DNA from: Diadophis punctatus similis
Taxonomy: Eukaryota; Chordata; Lepidosauria; Squamata; Dipsadidae
NCBI GenBank assembly: GCA_023053685.1
Contig: JALIGW010000005.1
Coordinates: 33,990,980 to 34,054,979, forward strand
DNA: 64,000 nt
Reading direction: 5' to 3'
The position numbers were made by a program, and so were the translations under genes. Within the stretch, counting starts at the first letter, position 1. Every line of letters starts with the position of its first letter. Positions 12,450-22,040 of this stretch are shown here, one piece after another. The notes beneath the pieces were generated by a model. It did not search any database, was not told where the DNA came from, and saw only the letters and a list, made by a program, of their open reading frames with translations.

Positions 12450-14060
12450 ACAACAGGAAAGATGGGAATGGAGAAACCTAACCAAGGTACCTCACACTAT
12501 ACGTGCCGTTTAAACGCAAATAATCCAGCTCTCAACGGTCTGGGCAGCCTGCGTTTGGGGTTTCCTGCTTCTTCTCGTAGCCACCTCAATTGTTGTTGTT
12601 GTTATTGCTACTACTCGTTCTGCCCTGTGCCTCTGAAGCCCAGCCCCTGCCTTCGGTTGTCAGCAGCCACCGCCTCTCCGCCCAGCCTCGATCAGAGGCT
12701 TCTCCACCTACAGACTTGCAGCAGGCAGGAACGCAAAACGGCAGGTCTCACGCGGGGAAAAACAAAAAAACCACTACATTCCTCCACGGCCGCCGCCTCG
12801 CCAGCCCTTTCCATCGACACTCGGCCCCACAACCTGAATTTCAGCCCCGGGTTGCCCCCTGAAACAACCGCCACTTTTTCCCGCAGGCCCGACCCATCGA
12901 CCTGAGCTCCATCTCGGGGCACAGGTGCAGAGAGCCTCCCCTTCCGAAAGCAGAAGAGCCCCGCTGTCCCTTTGCTCTCCCCCCGCCTCTCAGCACCGCC
13001 TGCCTCGCTTGCGCTCTCCCCCTTTTCAGCTCGAAGATCGCCCCGCTTTTGTTTTGTTTTTTCCTCCCCCAGCCCTAAACGGAGCCGCGTCCGTCTAAAC
13101 CCCCCCCCCAGCCCGGCCGACGGCCGAGCCCATTGTCTCCTTTATCTCCGGGCCAGGCCTCGGAGACCCTTCCAGCACCCAGGAATCGCTTGCTCCCCGC
13201 GCACCCGCGGCTTTCCTTTAGTTCTCTTGCCCGACCTTCGCAGCCGCGCTGGCTCGGGTTCCGCTGGCTCGACCCAGACATTCCTCTGCTCCGCGCCTGG
13301 GCCCAAACCTCCCTCTCCGTCTCCTGCAATCGCTTGGCGGCGTCCCCCACACTCGCCTCCCGCCCTCCCCAAGCTGTTAATCCGCCAGACTCGCCTCTCC
13401 TCCGCCAGTCGCCCGCCCGCCCGCCTCCTCCATACATCCCAGTTCTTCCAACAGCCTTACCCCCTCCGACTGCCTTCTCTCCGGCGTTTCCTCCCTGGCT
13501 CGCTCGCCTCACATTCCAGCCGCAGCCGGAGAGCTACTCCCTTCGGCGTCCGCTCCTACCGCAGGCCTCTTTCTCACTGTCCAACCCCTCCTTACCAAGA
13601 AGGCTCCGGTTTTTCCTGCCGGCCACCGTCACCGCGTACCCAGCCACTCGTCACGGGACTCCCTGCCCACAGACCTCCACGGAACCATAGAGAAGGAGGA
13701 GGGCTGGAGAAGCCGCGAGTCGGATTTGAAAGCTGGGCGCCGCCATATTTGTTAGGGGCGGAAAATACTTACAGGTAAATTGCTTTGTGGCAACGGACGA
13801 GCACAACTGCGGAGATTACTGAGGGAAAACGTCAAAAAAGAAAGGTGGTAAATGTATGCGTGAAAGAAACTTTTTCACCAGAAGAAGTGGCAAAAGTGGA
13901 AAGTCATAATAAAATATTACTCAACTTGAAGATCAACCTAACGCCAAAAGACTGCAATTTTTCTCCCTTGGGTCGCCCTAAAAAGAAACATTTATCGCAC
14001 AACGCCGCGAAGATTGTCGTGCCAAATGCAAATAGATAAACGCCCTAGGCTCGTTCTAGA
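12450..14060. promoter_or_regulatory. CpG-rich block, candidate BBIP1/SHOC2 bidirectional promoter
   Basis: The block is CpG-rich against AT-rich surroundings, and I find no transposon ends around it. A YY1-type promoter motif, CAAATATGGCGGC on the minus strand, lies at 13739-13751. A plus-strand donor (ACAG|GTAAAT) sits at 13774/13775, and a minus-strand donor (TTCTTG|GTAAGG) at 13596/13595. This is the arrangement expected if a minus-strand first exon (SHOC2) and a plus-strand first exon (BBIP1) start back to back. The distance from here to the BBIP1 3' end is about 21 kb, similar to my recollection of the human gene. The long GC-rich frames in this block have no recognisable product. Assignment rests on synteny and motifs only. 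Confidence 0.5.
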
Positions 14061-14278
14061 AAAGGACAGATCAGGGCGCCCTCCTTCCTCCCGTGCTCGT
14101 CGCCCGGTTTGGAAGGACCAGGGAGTCGAGCCGGGGGGGGGGGGGGGAGCGAACAGTATCGCTTCGCCTAGATGCTGGGTTCGCTTTTACCTCGAAGCAG
14201 CGCCCCTAAAAGAACATAGGCCGCCGCTGCCGACTTCAGGTTGGATCGGGCTTCCTAAATAAATCGATTTCATAGGTT
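14061..14278. repeat. Direct-repeat copy 1 (14176-14262) and poly-G tract
   Basis: A G-run lies at about 14136-14148. Bases 14176-14262 are related to 17186-17275: both hold TTCG.TTTTACCT, AAGCAGCGCC, GCCGA.TTCAG and CTTTCTAAATA or CTTCCTAAATA. The pair brackets a 2.9-kb block of LINE insertions. Confidence 0.6.
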
Positions 14279-16706
14279 TTATTTATTTTATTTATTTATT
14301 TTTGTCAAGTACATGTTGGTAATATACATAGATATAACATTGTTTATATACATAAGATGGGTACTGATAAGAGGGAACATTAGGACAGGGACGGTAGGCA
14401 CGCTGGTGCACTTATGCACGCCCCTTACTGACCTCTTAGGAATCGGGTGAGGTCAACAGTGGACAGTCTAAGGCAGGGGTGGCCAAACCGTGGCGCATGC
14501 GCCAAACGTGGCACATTCCACAATTTCAAGTGGCGCATCCACCGTCGCGTTCCTCAGTATTGTGTCCAGGGCAGCCCGTCTCGTGAGTTTGAGAAGTTTG
14601 AACTCGCGAGACTTTCTCTTTTAGAATGGGCTGCCCTGGACACACTACCGAGGAACGCGACGGAACAAGTCCCAGGTAGGACGCGCGTCTCGCAGGTCTC
14701 TCCGCCACGCGCAGAGCCAAAGGGGCGGTGGGAGGCGAGGAAAGGAAGCGGCCGGCAGAGCCGAAGGGGAGGCTCTGCTGGCCGCCTCCTTTCCTCGCCT
14801 CCCGCGTGCGGAACTTGGCCCTAGCCCGCCGCTCCCCAAAGCCCAGCGCCGCAGGTGCCTTCAGGAGCCCTGAAGCTCTGCCGGCAGAGCCGAAGGGGAG
14901 GTGGGAGGCGAGGAAAGGAGGCGGCCGGCAGAGCTTCAGGGCTCCTGAAGGCACTTGCAGCGGTGGGCTTTGGGGAGCGGCGGGCTGGGGCCAAGTTCCG
15001 GAGGCGCAGGCCTTCCTCCTCGGCGACCGTCCCTCTCCCGGGCCGGAGCGCCTCGCCTTCGCCGCTCTTCCATGCCCGCCTCCCCGGGCGCGCATTCTGC
15101 CAGGCGGCTTCAGCAACCGTAAGTAGTGCTTCCTTCGGCGCCCTTCCCCCGCCTGCAGCTTTCCAAGAGGTCCATCTGCCTCCTTTATGTCCCCGGAGCT
15201 GCTCTGGGAGGGCTGGCGGGGGGAGCGAGCGAGCGCTTGGCCGGATGCGGCCGCCGCCCGTCGCCCAAAGCCGAAAAGCGGTGGGAGCCGAAGGGGAGGC
15301 TCCATCGCCGCAACAGCCCCGGACCTACAACAAAAAACGAGGCAGGGTCATCTTCGCACTCACGAAGGGCCCGCCTGCACTGCATTCACCTCCAGGACTG
15401 GGAATCCCCCGCTTTGGCTCTTCACGTAAACCCGGTGTTGCCAGAGAACCCCAAAGCTCCCCATTTGGCAGGGCTCCGTTCCTGAGCTTGGCTCCCTCCA
15501 TTGGAGGGTGGCCGGCTGGCCGGGCGAGCGAGGCTCTGGGCGGGCGGCGGGCGGGCAGCGGGGCGAGCGAGGCTTCGGGCGGCGGGCGGCCGGGCGAGCG
15601 AGGCTTTGGGCGGCGGGCACGCGGCGGCCGCATCCGGCCAAGCGCTCGTTCGCTCCCCCGCCACCCGCCGCCCGAAGCCTCGCTCGCCCCGCTGCCCGGC
15701 CGCCGCCCGCCCAGAGCCTCGCTCGCCCGGCCAGCTGGCCACCCTCCGATGGAGGGAGCCAAGCTCAGGAACGGAGCCCTGCCAAATGGGGAGCTTTGGG
15801 GTTCTCTGGCAACACCGGGTTTGCGTGAAGAGCCAAAGCGGGGGATTCCCAGTCCCGGAGGTGAATGCGGTGCAGGCGGGCCCTTCGTGAGTGCGAAGGT
15901 GACCCTGCCTCGTTCTTTGTTGTAGGTCCGGGGCTGTTGCGGCGATGGAGCCTCCCCTTCGGCTCCCACCGCTTTTCGGCTCTGCAGCCGCTGCTGCTGC
16001 CTCCTCCTTTCCTCGCTTCCTGCGGCGGGAGGTGAGGAAAGGAGGAGGCAGCAGCGGCGGCAGAGCCGAAAAGCAGTGGGAGGCAAGGAATGGAGGCGGC
16101 CGGCAGAGCCTCCCTCCCGCCTCCCCCCCCCGCCGCCCACCTGGATGCTGCCATTTGCGTTGTTTTGCCGTCTGCGCATGCGCAGAGGGCAAAACTCAAA
16201 TGGCGGCATCCAGGCGGGCCCGCCCACCCAGGACGCCTGGGCCAATTGGCGCATGGGACGCTTCAGGTTGGCCACCACTGGTCTAAGGGTAAAGTTTTGG
16301 GGGTTTGGTGATGAAACCACAATGTCAGGTAGTGAGTTCCAGGCATTTACCACTCTGTTGCTAAAGTCATATTTTCTACAGTCAAGTTTGGAGCGGTTCA
16401 CTTTGAGTTTGTATCTGTTGTGTGCTTGTGTATTGTTGTGGTTGAAGCTGAAGTAGTCATTGACAGGAAGGACGTTGTAGCAGATAATTTTATGAGTTAT
16501 GTTTAGGTCGTGCCGAAGGCGACGTAGTTCTAAGCTTTCTAAGCCCAGGATTTCAAGTCTGGTTGCGTATGGTATTCTGTTGCAAGTAGAGGAGTGGAGG
16601 ACTCTTCTTGTAAAGTATCTCTGGATACTTTCTAATGTATTTATGTCCGATATGCGGTGTGGGTTCCAGACAGATGAGCTGTATTCCCCCATCCAATCGA
16701 TTCTTT
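14279..16706 (-). mobile_element. CR1/L2-group LINE 3' portion, antisense, split by a hAT element
   Basis: LINE sequence occupies 14279-14473 and 16281-16706. The tail is a (TTTA)n run at 14279-14305, to the left, so the LINE reads right to left. The reverse complement of 16310-16706 encodes a typical LINE C-terminus, with VWNPH near its start, RIPYATRLEILGLESLELRR in the middle and NAWNSLP near its end. The LINE is interrupted at 14474-16280 by a hAT element with perfect target duplication, and its 5' side ends at 16706 where a CR1 begins. Confidence 0.8.
14474..16280. mobile_element. 1.8-kb hAT foldback element with GC-rich nested inverted repeats
   Basis: The ends are CAGGGGTGGCCAAACC and GGTTGGCCACCACTG, flanked by an exact 8-bp duplication GTCTAAGG (14466-14473 and 16281-16288). 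There is no transposase. The interior is made of long nested inverted repeats: 14570-14600 against 14610-14650, 14715-14880 against 14890-14995, and a very large pair at about 15240-15600 against 15610-15950. Perfect palindromic NRF1-type sites occur at 14492-14503 (GGCGCATGCGCC) and 16173-16184 (TGCGCATGCGCA). All long open frames across it, up to 455 codons, are by-products of GC composition and LINE read-through. Confidence 0.9.
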
Positions 16707-17165
16707 AGAATAGAGCCGGAAGGGGCCTTGGAGGTCTTCTAGACCAGCCCCCTGCTCAAGCAGGAGACCATATACCATTTCAGACAAGTGGCTGTCCGGT
16801 TTCTTCTTAAAACCCTCCAGTGATGGAGCACCCATGATTTCTGAAGGCAAGTTGTTCCACTGGTTAATTGCCCTCAGTGTTCGGAAGCTTCTCCTCAATT
16901 CCAGGTTGCTTCTCTCTTTGATTAGCTTCCAACCATTTTTTCTAGTCCTGCCCTCTGGTGCTATGGAGAATAATTTGACCCCCTCTTCTTTGTGGCAGTC
17001 CCTCAAATATTGGGATACTGTTATGTCACCCCTAATTCTTTTCTCTAGACTAGCCAAACCCAAATCCTGCAACCGTTCTTTGTATGTTTTAGTCTCCAGG
17101 ACTTTGATCATCTTAGTTGCTCTTCTCTGAACTTTTTTTACAACATCTCAACATCTTTTTTGTAG
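16707..17165 (-). mobile_element. CR1 LINE 3' end, antisense
   Basis: It begins with GGGGCCTTGGAGGTCTTCTA and continues through GTTGTTCCACTGGTTAATTG to CTTAGTTGCTCTTCTCTG. The reverse complement encodes the CR1 reverse transcriptase C-terminus (LFSIAPEGRTRKNGWKL, then LPSEIMGAPSLEGFK), with the frame largely intact over about 110 residues. Confidence 0.9.
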
Positions 17166-17185
17166 TGGTGACCACTACGTCATGA

Positions 17186-17275
17186 AGAATTCGGTTTTAC
17201 CTTAAAGCAGCGCCTGCAAAAGAAGTGGGCGACGATGCCGAGTTCAGCTCACCTCAGGCTTTCTAAATACGCAGA
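17186..17275 (+). repeat. Direct-repeat copy 2
   Basis: Partner of 14176-14262, diverged by substitutions and small gaps. It sits immediately right of the CR1 fragment. Confidence 0.55.
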
Positions 17276-17304
17276 GGTTGTAGGCTCTCCCTTCCAATTG
17301 AGTA

Positions 17305-17674
17305 CAGGTAGTCCTCAACTTAGGACTACAATTGAGCCCAAAATTTCTGTTGTTCAGTGAGACATTTATTAAGTTAATTTTGCCCCATTTTACTACCTTT
17401 TATACCACAGTTGTTAAGTGAATCACTGCAGTTGATAAGTGAATCTAGATTTCCCATTGACTTTGCTTGTCAGGTTGCAAAAGGTGATCACCTGATCTTG
17501 GGACACAGCAACTGTCATAAACATGAAACCAATTGCCAAACATCTGAATTTTGATCACATGATCGTGGGAATGCTGCAAAGGATGTAACTGAAAAATGGT
17601 CATGTCACTTTTTCCAGTCCTGTTGTAACTTTGAGCGGTCACTAAATAAATTGTTGTAAGGCAAGGACTAACTG
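17305..17674. mobile_element. TA-flanked Tigger-like MITE
   Basis: The ends CAGGTAGTCCTCAACTTAGG and AAGGCAAGGACTAACTG are imperfect inverted repeats with TA on each side. The interior (CACTGCAGTTGATAAGTGAA, GATCACATGATCGTGGGAA) matches the better preserved copy at 27576-27985. Confidence 0.75.
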
Positions 17675-17829
17675 TATATCTCTACATTTCTCTTTACATG
17701 AGATTTTTTTTAAAAATAATTTTTATTAAATAAATATTAAAACATTGGACACAGTGCGACCTTCCTGGCTTTGTCATTTCCATACATATTGTAACATAAC
17801 AACAAATACAATTCCTACTTATCGTACAT

Positions 17830-18650
17830 TAGATAGATAGATAGAATTCTCTATTGGCCAAGTGTGATTGGACACACAAGGAATTTGTCTTGGTGCATAT
17901 GCTCTCAGTGTACATAAAAGAAAAGATACGTTCGTCAAGAATCATAAGGTACAATACTTAATGATAGTCTGTGTACAAATAAGCAATCAAATCGTATTAG
18001 GAACCAGTCAATATAAATCGTAGGATACTGTTCTGCCCCAGCTACGGACCACAAAGAACGCAGCACACACAAAGTCTGTACAAACCTTAGTTTACTAATT
18101 AAGGACTACTAATGAGCTTTCTTAGTAGTCGTCAAACACAAATACAGTTTAAAGCAGTCTTTTCTGAACACCGGCTGTTAATTCAACTTCATTAACAACC
18201 AGCACGAGTCCACGAAATAATAACTCAATTCTAAGTAAACAGTCTTGTAGATAACAGCAATTTTACGGTGGTTGGCAAAATGCCCAGAAGCAATTTGCAG
18301 GAAAAATGCCAAGAGAGAGAACAAGAGCTGATCAGACATTTCTGGTCTGGAAAGACACGAAAGAATATGAACGAAGTTGTTTCCTGCAAATTGGCTCCTT
18401 CGTAGTCATCCCTTAAATAAGCTAGGGGAGTGGCCAATTAGCCCCAAGCCTTACTCCCGAGGAGACCTCCTCCTGAGGAACCATTCCTGCCTTTTGGCAG
18501 CTCTGTGTGCCCGTGCATTGAGAATAGGCTCCTCCTCTTCTTCCTCGTCACTGATGGGAGCTTCTGGGGGTTCTGAAGGCCCTGGCTGAATCTCCGCCAA
18601 TGGCATCGAGTCCTCTCCAGCCTCCTCACTGTCCGACTGGCAGCTCCGGA
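17830..18650 (-). mobile_element. LINE 3' tail plus LTR composite, antisense, 5'-truncated
   Basis: Bases 17830-18028 are an antisense LINE 3' UTR (TAGATAGATAG tail, then CTATTGGCCAAGTG and GGAATTTGTCTTGGTGCATA). From 18029 an LTR begins with TGTTCTGCCCCAGC and runs to about 18650, where it is cut short. The same LINE-LTR junction, GTAGGATAC|TGTTCTGCCC, is found at 57950/57951. On the minus strand the LTR has a CTTATTTAAGGGATG TATA-like box at about 18407-18421. Confidence 0.8.
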
Positions 18651-18659
18651 TCTTGCGGC

Positions 18660-19795
18660 TTTTGGGGGATTTTCTTTAAAAAAACGCCTCTCCAGACGAG
18701 CTTGAAAACTTCTGAGGTTGCTTCGGGAGGGAGCAGTTGGGCAGCGTTCCCCCCTCTCCCTCGGCGCCTGCAGCCTCGGAGCCTGCAGCAATTCCTGGCC
18801 TTTGCACAGTAAATAAAAACTTCTCGTGAGTGTGAGGCAATTAACTTCTCACACTCGTGAGAAGTTTTTATTTATTATGCAAGGGCCAAGAGTTGCTCCA
18901 AGGCTGCAGGCTCCGAGGCTGCAGGCGCCCGGAAGGTGGGGGGAAACGCTGCCCAACTGCCCCATCCCAAAGCAAGGTTTCAAGCTCGGCTGGAGAGATG
19001 GGGTTTTTTTTTAGAAAACCCTGAAAAAGCCACACTATCTGGAGCTGCCAGTCTCTGGTAAGATACACATCTCACGGCCGTCCCGCCCCATGCCCTGCCC
19101 CACCTGCCACCCCCAAATTACACCCCACTGTGAGACACGCATCTTACCAGAGACTGGCAACTCCAGGCAGTGAAAGAAACCGTCGCCTCCTGCCTCCGTG
19201 CATCGAGGAGGCCGAGGAGCAGCAGGAAGAGCACAGGAGGCACAAGAAGCGGCTGCCAGCAATGCCCTCAGTGATCACAAATGTTGTGACCGGGGAGGCT
19301 CGACCTCCCTTAGGATCCTCAGTTTACTTGTGAGCACCATTGGCCTTTCTCCCTACCTGTCCCGGCCAATGTTGCTCACGAGTAAACTGCAGCTAGGATC
19401 TGCTGTGTGCTTCCTTCGCAGGCCAGGCCAGCTGGGGGAAACACATGGGAAGGGCTCCGGTGCCGCAATCTGCCGGGTGCTTCCCTCCCCGCACGCATCG
19501 GTCCACCTGTCGTTGGTATCACCCCTCTGCCAGCTCTCCCTCCCCTGCCAGCTCTCCCTCCCCCGCCCACCCGCTGGCCTGTGCCCTTTGGCCTTACCTT
19601 TGCCAGCAGCGGTGAGGTGAGCAGAAGTATGCAGCTAGATTCTGCAAGTAGTGGCGGGGCGGGCAGGCAGGGTGAGCAGCGGGGATCAGTTCAGGGGTGT
19701 GGCCAGGCTGCTGTTACTGCCGGTTCAGAGAACCAATCCCTATTTTTACTACCAGTTCTATAGAACCGGTCCAAACCGACAGGAACCCACCTCTG
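18660..19795. mobile_element. hAT-like foldback region with three nested inverted repeats
   Basis: The right end is AGGAACCCACCTCTG at 19795, the same terminus as the hAT MITE at 52259-52515. A matching left end was not found, so the element is probably truncated. Inside are three inverted-repeat pairs: 18675-18835 with 18848-19005, 19037-19080 with 19125-19170, and about 19320-19345 with 19365-19390. No coding function is seen. Confidence 0.6.
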
Positions 19796-19835
19796 GTGAG
19801 AATAAATGAAATATTTATTGAATGGTCAATACCAA

Positions 19836-19965
19836 GCGGGGAATAGCAATAGCACTTAGACTTATATACAGCTTCACAGTGCTTTACAGCCCATTCTAAG
19901 CAGTTTGCAGAGTCAGCATATTGCCCCCAACAATCTGAGTTCTCATTTTACTGACCTTGGAAGAA
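19836..19965 (-). mobile_element. tRNA-derived SINE, family B, antisense 3' fragment
   Basis: It contains AGCAATAGCACTTAGACTTA, CTTCACAGTGCTTTACAGCC and AGCATATTGCCCCCAACAAT, which match the reverse complement of the full copy at 34696-34925. Confidence 0.85.
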
Positions 19966-20306
19966 TGGAATAAACAAGATTAGGTAATCTCTTGGTTGCT
20001 TAATGGACAAATGTGCAGGAATGTTTGTGGTAATTTTAGGAGTTATTTGATATGTCTGGAGCTGTACAAGATACAAATCTTAATAACATAGCAGTAGAAG
20101 CAATGTTTGCAAAGTTATAAATGCACTTCTAAAAAGCACTTCTAAATTACCGTATATACTCGAGTATAAGCCGAGTTTTTCAGCCCACTTTTTGGGCTGA
20201 AAAAAGCCGCCTCGGCTTATACTCGAGTCATTGAAATTAACTGGGAAACTAGTCCGGGCTCGGGGCGTTTTTCAAGCGGGCGAGAACCAGCCTCCGAGGC
20301 GGCGGC

Positions 20307-20512
20307 ATGAACGAGGGCGAGGCGGAGGGTCCTCCGCGGTCGGCCCTTTGCAAGAAGATGTGCCCGGCGGGGGAGTTCTGGCGGCGGCGGCGGCAGAAGC
20401 GGCTGCACCGGCTGGAGCTAGACCCGGATCGCTAGCCGGACCCTCCCCCGCCGCCTTGCGACCTCCGCCCGGCGGTGCTGCTGGCCACGGTGCATCACCT
20501 GCTGGGCCGGTC
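20307..20512 (+). pseudogene. SAC3D1: SAC3D1 fragment, copy 1 (sense arm)
   Basis: From ATG at 20307 the frame gives an acidic start, then the SAC3-type motif around CKKMCPAGEFW and RLHRLELDPDR. An in-frame TAG follows at 20434. It continues at DNA level into the region for LLATVHHLLGRS. The left boundary of homology with copy 2 is about 20235. It is non-functional because of the stop and the loss of the rest of the gene. Confidence 0.75.
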
Positions 20513-20843
20513 GGCCACGAAGGCGCAGCGCTCCGCCGGGGAGACCTCGCTGGCTTCGGCCACCGACCGGCCCAGCAGGTGATGCACCGTGGCCAGCAGC
20601 ACCGCCGGGCGGAGGTCGCAAGGCGGCGGGGGAGGGTCCGGCTGGCGATCCGGGTCCAGCTCCAGCCGGTGCAGCCGCTTCTGCCGCCGCCGCCGCCGCC
20701 AGAACTCCCCCGCGGGCACATCTCCTTGCAAAGGGCTGGCCGCGGAGGACCCTCCGCCTCGCCCTCGTTCGTGCCGCCACCCCGGAGGCTGGTTCTCGCC
20801 CGCTTGAAAAACGCCCCGAGCCCGGACTAGTTTCCCAGTTAAT
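20513..20843 (-). pseudogene. SAC3D1: SAC3D1 fragment, copy 2 (inverted arm)
   Basis: This is the reverse complement of copy 1 plus about 50 bases that extend further into the gene (the AEASEVSPAERCAF segment at 20513-20565). Copies 1 and 2 form an inverted repeat of about 280 bp that would fold into a long hairpin. The reverse strand encodes the same LHRLELDPDRQPDPPPPP stretch without the stop of copy 1. Confidence 0.75.
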
Positions 20844-20848
20844 GCCTT

Positions 20849-21355
20849 TTGGGGGGGGCGATCGCGGAGGGTCCTCCGCGGCCGGCCCTTTGCAAGAAGA
20901 TGTGCCCGGCGGGGGAGTTCTGGCGGTGGCGGCGGCAGAAGCGGCTGCACCGGCTGGAGCTGGACCCGGATCGCCAGCCGGACCCTCCCCCGCCGCCTTG
21001 CGACCTCCGCCCGGCGGTGCTGCTGGCCACGGTGCATCACCTGCTGGGCCGGTCAGTGGCCGAAGCCAGCGAGGTCTCCCCGGCCGAGCGCTGCGCCTTC
21101 GTGGCCGACCAGCTGCGCGCAATCCAGCTGGATCTGGCTCTGCAACGCCCGCCCGCCGCGCCTTGCACCGCCCTGCTGAAGCGCGCCTTGCTTTACCTGC
21201 TGCACGCCGGAGCCCGGCTCTGCAACCTGGCGCCCGCGCGCTTCGACGCCCACCTGCACGATGGGCAGCTCCGCGAGACCTTCGCCGCCCTGCGCCGTGC
21301 CTACCCCCGTCCCGACGCGCATCCTGCCCAGCCGCGCTTCCAGGTGCTCGAGTGA
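20849..21355 (+). pseudogene. SAC3D1: SAC3D1 first-exon fragment, copy 3 (longest)
   Basis: The frame encodes the SAC3D1 N-terminal half: MCPAGEF near residue 19, RLHRLELDPDR, LRPAVLLATVHHLL, SEVSPAERCAFVADQLRAI, LQLDLALQ-like text and a final HPAQPRFQ. As I recall human SAC3D1, the protein continues after this point with LFLLYNLG. Here the frame stops at TGA (21353-21355), just past TTCCAG|GTGCTC at 21343/21344, which reads as an unspliced 5' splice site. SAC3D1 proteins contain a SAC3/GANP domain and are linked to centrosome and spindle function. This copy lacks most of that domain, so I call it a captured fragment and not a gene. The frame is otherwise intact, so capture may be recent. Confidence 0.85.
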
Positions 21356-21904
21356 ATCCCAGACAAAGAACAGCGAACGGATGGCTGCAGTAGGGCTGAC
21401 TGGCTGGCTGGCTCTCCTTGGAGCGCCCAGGCCAGGCAGGAGGACGGAGGGACCTCCTTAGAGCGAGATGCGGTAGGAGAGGGCGGCTTCAGAGTTGTGC
21501 AAATAAAGGGTTAACTTTAGATTTCCTTATGAGGAAGGCAGGGCAAAAAGCGAAGAGAACAAGCAAAGTGGTTGCGAGGAGAAAGCCTACACACACACAC
21601 ACACACACAAAACCACGCTGAAGAAGTGAGGAACAGCGGAGTGAAACATCTGGGTGAGAAAAAAAAGAACCCTACTCTTAAAGCGGTTCTCCTTTAAGGA
21701 AGAATTTTGAAAAAAAAAGTTTGGAGAAAAGTGAAGCGGAGCGGAAAAATGGCTATCGCTTCACACAAATAACAGCGGCGAACAATTAGAGACCAGAAAA
21801 TTAAAAACCTGAAAAGATTTTTAAAATGATGTTTTTAGAAAAAATCTTCCTTGCTGTTTTTCTGCACAACACACAAATAAACACATAACCCTAGTTATCT
21901 AAGG

Positions 21905-22040
21905 CAGTGTTTCCCAACCTTGGCAACTTGAAGATGTCTGGACTTCAACTCCCAGAATTCCCCAGCCAGCATTCGCTGGCTGGGGAATTCTGGGAGTTGA
22001 AGTCCAGACATCTTCAAGTTGCCAAGGTTGGGAAACACTG
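21905..22040. mobile_element. Palindromic hAT MITE (CAGTGTTTCCCAACC) with 8-bp duplication
   Basis: The 136-bp element is an almost perfect palindrome from CAGTGTTTCCCAACCTTGGC to GCCAAGGTTGGGAAACACTG. It is flanked by ATCTAAGG at 21897-21904 and 22041-22048. It is nested in the SAC3D1-carrying transposon and therefore younger than that element. Confidence 0.95.

Noticed and set aside
12972..13778. 268-codon and overlapping frames in the CpG block
   Set aside because: Overlapping long frames on both strands, rich in Pro, Arg and Ser with no domain, are typical of CpG islands. The block is better read as a promoter.
15325..16692. 455-codon minus-strand open frame
   Set aside because: Its first 130 residues are a LINE C-terminus and the rest is GC-rich foldback sequence of the hAT at 14474-16280; it is a read-through of two mobile elements.
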